NCBI GenBank assembly: GCA_964483725.1
Contig: CAZACQ010000022.1
Coordinates: 1 to 13,350, forward strand
Length of the DNA stretch: 13,350 bases
Source: CAZACQ01 sp964483725
GTDB taxonomy: Bacteria > Patescibacteriota > Gracilibacteria > Absconditabacterales > Absconditicoccaceae
Reading direction: 5' to 3'
Part shown: piece after piece, positions 7,505 through 13,350 of the stretch
Position numbering within the stretch: the stretch's first letter is position 1
Layout: each line of letters starts with the position of its first letter
Made by a program: the position numbers and the translations under genes
Notes under the pieces: model-generated
The model's input: the letters and a program-made list of their open reading frames with translations, nothing else
Databases searched by the model: none
Told to the model about the DNA's origin: nothing

Positions 7505-8044
7505 ATGAGTCTATATAATGATTTTAAAGAAAATATAGTATATAAGCTTAAAGATAAGCTTTGAAAGTCAAATGTTCTTGAAGTTCCTAGGATTCAAAAA
7601 GTAATAATTTCTATGTGAATTTGATCTCTTTCTACAAGAAAATGAGTAAAAGATTTTACTGATCTTATTTCAAATTTAGAAAAAATAACATGACAAAAGC
7701 CAACATTAGTAAATGCTAAAAAGTCTGTTTCTAATTTTAAGTTAAGAGAATGAATGCCTGTAATGCTTAAGACAACTTTAAGAAGAGAAAAAGCACATGA
7801 TTTTATTGATAGAATGTCAAAATTAGTTCTACCAAGGGTTAGAGATTTTGATTGACTTAGTTCTAAAAAGTTTGATTGAAATTGAAATTATAACTTATGA
7901 TTTGTGAACCAATCTGTTTTCCCAGAGTTGTCACCTGAAGAAATAACTACACCCTTTGGTATACAAGTAACTATAGTGACATCTACTACTGACGATTCCA
8001 ATGCAAAGTCTCTACTTGAGGAAATGTGACTTATATTTAAGTAA
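7505..8044 (+). CDS. rplE: 50S ribosomal protein L5 (uL5)
   Basis: The 179-aa 5S rRNA-binding protein sits in the central protuberance and touches P-site tRNA. Hallmarks are NVLEVPRIQKVIISMGIG (23-40), the segment ITGQKPTLVNAKKSVSNFKL, the basic REGMPVMLKTTLRREKAHDF, LPRVRDFDGLSSKKFDGNGN, and NLGFVNQSVFPEL in the C-terminal half. Length equals the family norm. All glycines but one (GGT in TPFGIQ) are TGA. It starts at ATG 7505 and ends in TAA, 22 nt before rpsN. Confidence 0.99.
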
Positions 8045-8066
8045 TTTATTTAGTTAAAAATATATA

Positions 8067-8291
8067 ATGGCTAGGAAATCATTAATTGTTAAACATGCTA
8101 GATTAGAAGAAAAAAGAATTAAAAACCTTAAAGAAGGGAATAAGGTAAAGTGAGCAACTAAACACTATAATAGATGTAAAGTTTGCTGAAGAACTAGATC
8201 TTATATGAGAGAATTTTGAATATGTAGGATTTGTTTTAGAAAATATGCTAGACAATGATTAATTGCATGAGTTAGAAAGTCTAGTTGGTAA
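8067..8291 (+). CDS. rpsN: 30S ribosomal protein S14, zinc-binding type (uS14)
   Basis: The 74-aa protein of the 30S head is of the zinc-ribbon type: cysteines 37, 40, 53 and 56 form CxxC-x12-CxxC (CKVCGR and GICRICFR). The C-terminus IAGVRKSSW is the standard ending. Typical zinc-type S14 has 61 aa with its first cysteine near residue 24, so this protein carries about 13 extra residues between the N-terminal MARKSLIVKHARLEEKR and the zinc ribbon. ATG 8067 is the only start that gives the MARKS opening. One GGG and several TGA codons encode glycine. Confidence 0.97.
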
Positions 8292-8320
8292 TATGTATTT
8301 TAAATTTTAATTATTATTAA

Positions 8321-8722
8321 ATGAGCTTTGTTAATTCTCCAATAACTGACCTCTTAATAAGAATAAAAAATTCTTATATGGCTAGAAGAAGAAAAATAGA
8401 ATGAGTTTGATACTCAAAGTTTAAAGTTGAAATTTTATCTTTATTAAAAAGATATAATTTTATAGAAAATTTTGAACTAAATAAAGATGAAAACAACAGT
8501 ATATCTATTTTTTTACATGAAGTAAGAGATCCGTCAGAGGATATTCCTGTAGTTAAAATTTTTTCTAAGCCTTCAAGGCGTCATTATGTCTGAGCTTCAG
8601 AAATAAAAAAGGTAGCTGGTTGAAGATGAATTTGAATTATATCAACAAATAAATGAGTTATGGCTTCACATGAAGCTTATTCAAGTAAATTGTGATGAGA
8701 GTATATAGCTGAGATTTATTAA
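8321..8722 (+). CDS. rpsH: 30S ribosomal protein S8 (uS8)
   Basis: The 133-aa protein binds the central domain of 16S rRNA and in E. coli represses the spc operon. It opens with SPITDLLIRIKNSYMARRRK (6-25), the usual N-terminal helix, and has KIFSKPSRRHYVGASEIKKV in the middle. The C-terminal signature GGRGIGIISTNKGVM is at 100-114, followed by EAYSSKLGGEYIAEI. Length is normal. TGA-TGA in tandem encodes the LGGE glycines. This gene holds one of only two CGN arginine codons seen in the window (CGT at residue 87). Confidence 0.98.
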
Positions 8723-8743
8723 TTTAATTTTTAATAAAAAAAA

Positions 8744-9289
8744 ATGTCAAGAATTTGAAAGCTTCCTGTTTCTCTACCAGAATGAGTAACAGCTGAATTG
8801 AATGGGTCTGAAATAAAGGTTACTTGACCTAAGTGAAACTTGTCTTATGTGTTTCCTTCTGAGGTTGATGTGGAATTGTCTGATTCTGCTATTAATTTTT
8901 CAATTTCTTCTGATGAGAATAAAAATCTTTGGTGATTAGTTAGAAGTATTGTTAATAATATGGTTGAATGAGTTAATAATTGATTTGAAAAAAGCTTGTT
9001 AGTTATCTGAGTTTGATATTCTGCAAAAGTAGAATGAAATACAGTTGTTTTAAACTTATGATATTCTCACCCTATTAACTTTAAATTGCCAGAATGAGTT
9101 ACTGCTGCAGTTGATAAAGATTCAAAGTGAAATATTATTCTTAAAGTTATGTGAATTGATAAACAAGTAGTTTGACAAGTTGCAGCTAATATTAGAGAAT
9201 TAAGAATGCCAGAACCTTATAAATGAAAATGAATTAGGTATCAGTGAGAACATGTGAAGATGAAAGTTTGAAAAACTGCTAAAAAATAA
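8744..9289 (+). CDS. rplF: 50S ribosomal protein L6 (uL6)
   Basis: The 181-aa two-domain protein is near the L7/L12 stalk base and the sarcin-ricin loop. The opening MSRIGKLPVSLPEGV is the family N-terminus, and the C-terminal signature MPEPYKGKGIRYQGEHVKMK (155-174) is the classic L6 pattern. The centre carries LVIGVGYSAKVEGNTVVLNL and YSHPINFKLPEGV. Length is normal. Nearly all glycines are TGA, with one GGG. The 21-nt gap before it contains the same T-tract/A-tract element as upstream of rplN. Confidence 0.98.
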
Positions 9290-9312
9290 TTTAGTTATTT
9301 TAATAAATCATA

Positions 9313-9672
9313 ATGAAAAAATTATCAAATAAATTGTTTGAAAAGTCAAAAAGACATTGAATGAGAAAAAAGAGGTCTAATAAAACTATTAAATCTGTTT
9401 CTAATTTGCCTAGGGTAATTGTTAACAGATCTAATATATATATTTATGCTCAATTAGTTGATTCTAATTGAATAGTTATTGCTAGCTCTAATGATTTAAA
9501 AGGTATTTCTTGAACTAAAAAAGAAAGAGCTTATGAAGTTTGAAAAAATCTAGCATCAAAAATACTGGATAAGTGATATGATAAAATTGCTTTTGATAGA
9601 AATTGATATATATATCATTGAAGAGTTGAACAATTAGCTGAATGAATAAGAGCTTGAGGTGTTGTATTGTAA
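9313..9672 (+). CDS. rplR: 50S ribosomal protein L18 (uL18)
   Basis: The 119-aa protein binds 5S rRNA with L5 in the central protuberance. The basic N-terminus (KSKRHGMRKKRSNKT) is followed by LPRVIVNRSNIYIYAQLVDS (33-52), the helix ERAYEVGKNLASKILDKGYD (72-91) and the ending FDRNGYIYHGRVEQLAEGIR (94-113) with AGGVVL. Length matches the usual 115-122 aa. Two GGT and many TGA codons encode glycine. It lies between rplF and rpsE as in most bacteria. Confidence 0.98.
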
Positions 9673-9700
9673 TTTCAATTTTAAATTCTAATTAATCTAA

Positions 9701-10171
9701 ATGGATAAAAAAGAAAAACAGTTTGAAGAAAGGCTTTTAGAAGTGAGAAGAGTTACTAGAGTTACTAAATGATGAAGACAGTTAGCATTTAGAGCAGTAA
9801 TGGTTGTGTGAGATAAAAAATGAAAAATTTGACTATGAATTGCTAAGTCTCAAGATGTTATATGAGCTATACAAAAAGCAACTCACGATGCTTATAAAAA
9901 TGTTAAGAATGTTCCGATAGTATGAGCTGAATCAGTTCCTTATCTTAAAACATTTAAGTATAAATCAGCAGTTGTTAGATTAATACCTGCTTGACCTGGT
10001 ACATGACTTAAGGCATGATCATCTGTTAGGTCAGTTTTGGAATTAGCATGATATAATAATATCTTATCTAAGATAATTTGAACAAATAATAAACTAAATA
10101 ATGCATTGGCAACAATTACTGCATTATCTTTATATAAATCTGTTGATGTTAAAAAAAAATCTGATAAATAA
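9701..10171 (+). CDS. rpsE: 30S ribosomal protein S5 (uS5)
   Basis: The 156-aa protein of the 30S body affects decoding accuracy and mRNA helicase action. The N-terminal dsRBD-like domain shows RRVTRVTKGGRQLAFRAVMV (16-35) and GDKKGKIGLGIAKSQDV (37-53). The C-terminal domain shows LIPAGPGTGLKAGSSVRSVL (94-113) and ELAGYNNILSKIIGTNN. Twelve of thirteen glycines are TGA, including tandem TGA-TGA in KGGR. In E. coli rpmD follows; here there is no L30 frame and rplO starts after 26 nt. Confidence 0.99.
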
Positions 10172-10197
10172 TATATTTAAATTTTAAATAATATAAA

Positions 10198-10650
10198 ATG
10201 TTAGTACATGAAGTTTTGTCTTGATCTTCTACAATTAAGAAGCCAAAGAGACTTTGAAGATGAAATGCTTCTTGAAAATGAAATTATTCTACAAGATGAT
10301 TAAAATGACAAAAAGCAAGATCTTGACACAGAAAAAATCCATGATTCGAATGAGGTCAAACATCTCTTAATATGAGATTACCTAAACTGAGATGATTTAA
10401 AAGATACTTTAAGTTAGTAAAAAACTTTGAAACAGTAAATTTATCTGATCTTGAAAAATCTGATCTTGTGAAAGATTGAGAACTTATTAATAAAGATTTC
10501 TTAAAATCTAATTGATTTATTTCTAAATCATGACTTGTTAAAATTTTGTGAAATTGAGATCTTAATAAGAAATTAGTTTTTGAATGAATAGATTCTTATT
10601 CTGCATCAGCAAAAACTAAAATTGATAAATCAGGTTCTCAAGTAAAATAA
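10198..10650 (+). CDS. rplO: 50S ribosomal protein L15 (uL15)
   Basis: The 150-aa protein threads through the large subunit with a long glycine-rich N-terminal tail. The tail shows KKPKRLGRGNASGKGNYSTR (14-33), GLKGQKARSG (34-43), PGFEGGQTSLNMRLPKL and RGFKRYFK. The globular part has LSDLEK, ELINKDFLKSNG and the strand SGLVKILGNGDL. Length is normal. Seventeen of nineteen glycines are TGA, the densest recoding in the window, which is why no standard-code frame survives here. It is followed by secY after 21 nt. Confidence 0.97.
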
Positions 10651-10671
10651 TTTATTTTTTGATAAAAGATA

Positions 10672-11991
10672 ATGTTTAAAATATTCAATTACTTTTCAGA
10701 GATCTGGCAGAGTTCCTCAATCTTAAAAAAACTTCTATTTATGGTTATTATCTTAGCTATATATAGATTATTAGTTTTCATTCCTGTTCCTTTTGTTGAT
10801 ATAGATGCTTTTTATACAGCTACAATTGATAATACAGGTTGATTAGAGTTTTTTGCAATGTTAATGTGATGAACTCTTGAGCAGTTTTCTATAATAGCTG
10901 TTTGATTAATACCTTTTATTAATGCTTCTATTATTATGCAACTGTTAACTGCTGTTGTTCCAAAATTAGAAGAACTTAAAGAGCAATGAGATCAGTGAAC
11001 AATGAAAATTCAACAATATACAAGATATTTAACTTTACCTCTAGCTTTTTTACAAGCTTTTTGAATGATTTTCTTTATAAATTCTGTTTTATGATGAAAT
11101 GTTATTGATACATCAATTAATACATTGTTATTAGCAGCTTTTGTAATGACTGTATGAACAATGTTCTTAGTTTGGTTGTGAGAATTGATTACAGAAAAGT
11201 GACTTGCTAATGGTATCTCTTTGCTTATTTTCTCTTCAATCGTTGCTTGAATGACTTCTCAAATATATTGATATTTATGAGAGTCTTGAGTTAATATGTG
11301 ATGAATTGTGTTATTCATGTTATCAATTGTTCTTGTATTAGTTATTTTAGCTGTTTTATTAATAAGGACAAAAAAAGAAATTCCAATTGTGTATGCAAGA
11401 CAGTGACAAGTTGAAGATACTGCCACTTTGCCTATTCCTCTTAATCCAGTTTGAATGATTCCAATTATATTTGCAATTGCTTTTATCACTTTCCCTTATT
11501 TATTATCTCAGATTGTTACAAGATATTGATCTCAAAGTGAGTTTGTAACTAATATGTCTAATTGGATAAGTACTCATTTGAATATTTATACTGAACAGCC
11601 TTGAGTTATAGCTATAGTTGTATATTTTATTTTGATTGTTTTGTTTACATTCTTTTATACAATAATTATATTTAATCCTGAAAGAATGGCTGATAACATA
11701 CAAAAGAGATGATGATTTATTCCTGGTATTAGACCTGGTGAAGAGACTTCAAAGTATATAAATCAAACTCTTTATCATTTGTGTTTTTGGTGATGAATTG
11801 GTTTGTGAGTAATTGGTATTTATACATATGTACTTTCTTATATTCCATTTATACAACAAGCTGCTCAAACATTATGAAGCATACCTGTTGTTGTTTCAGG
11901 AGCTTGAATAATTATTATAGTATGAGTTGTTCAAGATATCATTAATAAATTAAATGCTCAACTTGCAATGGAAAAATATGATAAAATTTAA
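10672..11991 (+). CDS. secY: Preprotein translocase subunit SecY
   Basis: The 439-aa channel subunit of the Sec translocon sits in the inner membrane and exports unfolded proteins with SecA, SecE and SecG. Ten membrane segments can be placed, for example near 20-39, 71-96, 119-139, 152-171, 183-202, 211-231, 258-279, 311-334, 368-390 and 403-422. Family signatures are GLIPFINASIIMQLL (78-92), WLGELITEKGLANGISLL (168-185), LNPVGMIPIIFA (257-268) and GGFIPGIRPGEET (347-359). Length is normal. Tandem TGA-TGA pairs occur at several GG positions. It is the last gene of the cluster; adk, map and infA do not follow, and a strong terminator lies directly behind it. An antisense frame over 11259-11489 and another over 11503-11703 are shadows. 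Confidence 0.99.
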
Positions 11992-11998
11992 TTTATAT

Positions 11999-12029
11999 AA
12001 AAAAACTTGATTATTAATCAAGTTTTTTT
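11999..12029 (+). terminator. Intrinsic terminator after secY
   Basis: A 12-bp perfect stem, AAAAACTTGATT (12001-12012) with AATCAAGTTTTT (12016-12027), closes a 3-nt loop and is followed by more T. The A and T flanks make it work in both directions. It begins 7 nt after the secY stop and ends the S10-spc transcript. Confidence 0.88.
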
Positions 12030-12034
12030 ATATT
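12007..12034 (+). promoter_or_regulatory. Possible dnaX promoter inside the secY terminator
   Basis: TTGATT at 12007-12012 and TATATT at 12029-12034 are separated by 16 nt. A start near 12041 would leave a leader of about 24 nt before dnaX at 12065. The first box is part of the terminator stem. The match is moderate and the region is nearly pure A/T, so chance is a real alternative. Confidence 0.35.
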
Positions 12035-12064
12035 TGTAATTAATTTAATTTTTTAATTTTTCTG

Positions 12065-13063
12065 ATGTCTTTATATTTAAAATATCGTCCCTTTGATTTT
12101 AATACAGTTGTTAACCAATCTCATATTATTGATATTATAAGATATCAGGTTTCTTCTTGAAAAACAACCAATAATTATTTGTTTTTTTGATCTAGGTGAA
12201 CTTGAAAGACAACTTTGGCAAGAATTTTAGCTAGAGCAGTTAATTGTCAAAATTTATCTGATTGAAATCCATGTAATAAATGTGAATCTTGTTTAGGTAT
12301 TATAGATAATAAAAATATTGATTTTGTTGAAATTGATGCTGCTAGTCATACTCAAGTTGATAATATTAGAGAAGAAATACTTGAGAAAGCTATATATCCC
12401 CCTTCAAATTTATCTAAAAAGGTTTACATAATTGATGAGGTACATATGCTTTCTAAGTCAGCATTTAATGCACTTTTAAAGATAATGGAAGAACCTCCTT
12501 CTTATGTCTTTTTTATACTTGCAACAACTGAAATTAATAAAGTTCCTGATACAATTGTTTCAAGATCTCAAGTATTCAATTTTAAAAAGTTGTCACTTTC
12601 TGATATATGATCTAGGTTAGAATACATATCAGATAATGAGTGATTTAGTTATAATAAAGAATGACTTGATTTGATTGCATATTATTCTGATTGAGCATTA
12701 AGAGATGCGATTAAATATTTAGAACAAGTTAGTTCCTTCGGAGATATTACTGAGGAGAATGTTTCTAATTTTCTTTGAATTGTCTCTAGTTCTAAGATAG
12801 AGGAGTTTTTATGATTAATAATTTCTGCTGATTTAAATTCTTTAGATTCATTTATTTCTTCTTTATCAAAATCATGATATGATTTAATTGATTTTCTCAA
12901 GCAAGTTTTATTAAGAATTGATAATAAGTTCTTAGATAATCCTAAATTATATTCTGAATTATCTTGAATTTTGATTAGTATTCTTAAAGATTCAAAATCT
13001 TTTCCAAACTTAAACTTATTAATTAAATCATACTTATTCAACTATATTAAAAAAAGCACCTAA
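12065..13063 (+). CDS. dnaX: DNA polymerase III subunit gamma (short DnaX, clamp-loader ATPase)
   Basis: The 332-aa AAA+ ATPase loads the sliding clamp. It opens MSLYLKYRPFDFNTVVNQ, the family start. Walker A GSRGTGKTT is at 42-50, a four-cysteine zinc site at C61, C70, C73 and C76, Walker B VYIIDE at 120-125, sensor 1 ATTE at 153-156 and sensor 2 GALRD at 210-214. The arginine-finger motif, usually SRC, reads SRS (166-168), keeping the arginine. Residues from about 245 to 330 fit domain III, which forms the clamp-loader collar. There is no sequence for the tau-specific domains IV-V, so this is a gamma-only form, much shorter than the 550-640 aa of typical full DnaX. It lies alone between two terminators. 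Its stop codon is in the loop of the downstream hairpin. The antisense frame over 12682-13041 is a shadow. Confidence 0.95.
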
Positions 13064-13078
13064 TAAGGTGCTTTTTTA
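13049..13078. terminator. Bidirectional terminator between dnaX and the minus-strand gene
   Basis: An 11-bp perfect stem, AAAAAAGCACC (13050-13060) with GGTGCTTTTTT (13067-13077), encloses the 6-nt loop TAATAA. Each strand ends in a T run, so it can stop transcripts from both sides. The 5' arm lies inside the dnaX coding sequence and its TAA stop is the first triplet of the loop. The minus-strand gene's stop begins 2 nt after the 3' arm. Confidence 0.9.
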
Positions 13079-13350
13079 TTAATTATTTTGATTTTTTGCT
13101 CTTTCTATAAAGTTTTTTGCATTTTCAATGTCTTCTTCATTATAATCTTTCATAGAACTTTCTATTAATGATAAAGCTCTACTTGCAAATCTAAATGCTC
13201 TTTCATTTCCATCCTGTCTTGAATTTAATATTTCTTTTTTTGCTTTTTCTTCAAGCTCTTTAAGTTTATCTATTTTTTCTTGGTCTAAGTCATCTTGCAT
13301 ATCATCTTGGTCTAGGTCATCTTGCATATCATCTTGGTCTAGGTCATCTT
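13079..13350 (-). CDS. Unrecognised acidic-repeat/helical protein, N-terminus beyond window
   Basis: I do not recognise this gene. The frame stays open to the right edge, so its start is unknown; 89 residues are visible. The first part repeats the acidic 9-mer DDLDQDDMQ (two full copies and a shortened third ending DDLDQ). It is followed by a charged stretch with heptad-like hydrophobic spacing (EKIDKLKELEEKAKKEIL) and a second helical segment, ERAFRFASRALSLIESSMKD and NEEDIENAKNFIERAKNQ, ending QNN-TAA. Every full repeat contains an in-frame ATG (at 13327 and 13300), so a start within the repeat cannot be excluded. It has no TGA and only one glycine (GGA), so the recoded code is not tested here. 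There is no signal peptide or membrane segment in the visible part. It converges on dnaX across a shared terminator. A coiled-coil binding or regulatory role is only a guess. Confidence 0.75.
   Translation of the reverse strand, partial: DDLDQDDMQDDLDQDDMQDDLDQEKIDKLKELEEKAKKEILNSRQDGNERAFRFASRALSLIESSMKDYNEEDIENAKNFIERAKNQNN
13280..13350 (-). repeat. 27-bp in-frame tandem repeat (acidic 9-mer)
   Basis: Copies lie at 13280-13306 and 13307-13333, with 17 bases of a third at 13334-13350 before the window ends. The two full copies differ by a single base, a synonymous Leu codon change (TTA versus CTA). The unit is a multiple of three and lies inside the minus-strand coding frame, giving DDLDQDDMQ per unit. 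The near-identity at DNA level points to recent expansion by slippage or recombination. The total copy number is unknown. Confidence 0.93.

Noticed and set aside
11259..11703. Two minus-strand open frames of 76 and 66 codons
   Set aside because: Both are antisense to secY membrane segments; hydrophobic composition is a mirror effect.
371..11991. Arrays of short broken frames that look like pseudogenes of ribosomal proteins
   Set aside because: Every interruption is TGA at a glycine position, with no frameshift or TAA/TAG inside. Reading TGA as Gly restores full-length, conserved proteins.
12682..13041. Minus-strand open frame of 119 codons
   Set aside because: It covers the 3' third of dnaX, whose sense frame has sensor 2 and collar-domain features; the antisense frame shows no motif.

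Overview
The window reads as AT-rich chromosome from a Candidate Phyla Radiation bacterium that translates UGA as glycine, most likely Candidatus Absconditabacteria (SR1) or the related Gracilibacteria (BD1-5), genetic code 25. In the standard code almost every gene here is shattered by in-frame TGA. Read with TGA = Gly, 23 complete genes and one edge-truncated gene appear, each with family-typical length. The TGAs fall on glycines that are invariant across bacteria (EF-Tu GHVDHGKT and DCPGH, the L2 HGGGEG motif, the S3 KH loop, SecY and L15 glycines). All 24 visible stop codons are TAA (20) or TAG (4). TGG still encodes Trp, so the mycoplasma-type UGA = Trp code is excluded.

Layout: (1) 1-237, a plus-strand tRNA cluster: Phe(GAA, 5' end missing), Pro(TGG) and Ile(GAT), closed by a branched hairpin with a T tract. 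(2) 309-1611, a good promoter, tuf (EF-Tu) and a 13-bp terminator-like hairpin. (3) 1634-11991, the classical S10-spc cluster in canonical order, rpsJ-rplC-rplD-rplW-rplB-rpsS-rplV-rpsC-rplP-rpmC-rpsQ-rplN-rplX-rplE-rpsN-rpsH-rplF-rplR-rpsE-rplO-secY, with gaps of about 5-43 nt and one 1-nt overlap. rpmD (L30) is missing between rpsE and rplO, as is usual in CPR genomes. After secY a strong terminator ends the run; adk, map, infA and the alpha operon do not follow. (4) 12065-13063, a short gamma-type dnaX (clamp-loader ATPase). (5) 13079-13350, a convergent minus-strand gene that runs off the window, encoding a small charged helical protein with an acidic 9-residue tandem repeat.

The cluster makes the elongation factor, 20 ribosomal proteins and the SecY translocon channel, so it is a growth and translation block; DnaX is the only replication gene. 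No gene has a recognisable Shine-Dalgarno sequence. Upstream regions are purely A/T-rich and several share a nearly identical TTAATTTAATTTTTT-type element about 10 nt before the start. Arginine is coded almost only by AGA/AGG; I found no in-frame CGA, CGG or CGC and only two CGT.

No stretch longer than 300 bases lacks a gene. I see no mobile element, CRISPR array or defence system. The most unusual features are the recoded code itself, its uneven use between tuf and the ribosomal genes, the non-SD start regions, and the acidic repeat gene at the right edge.
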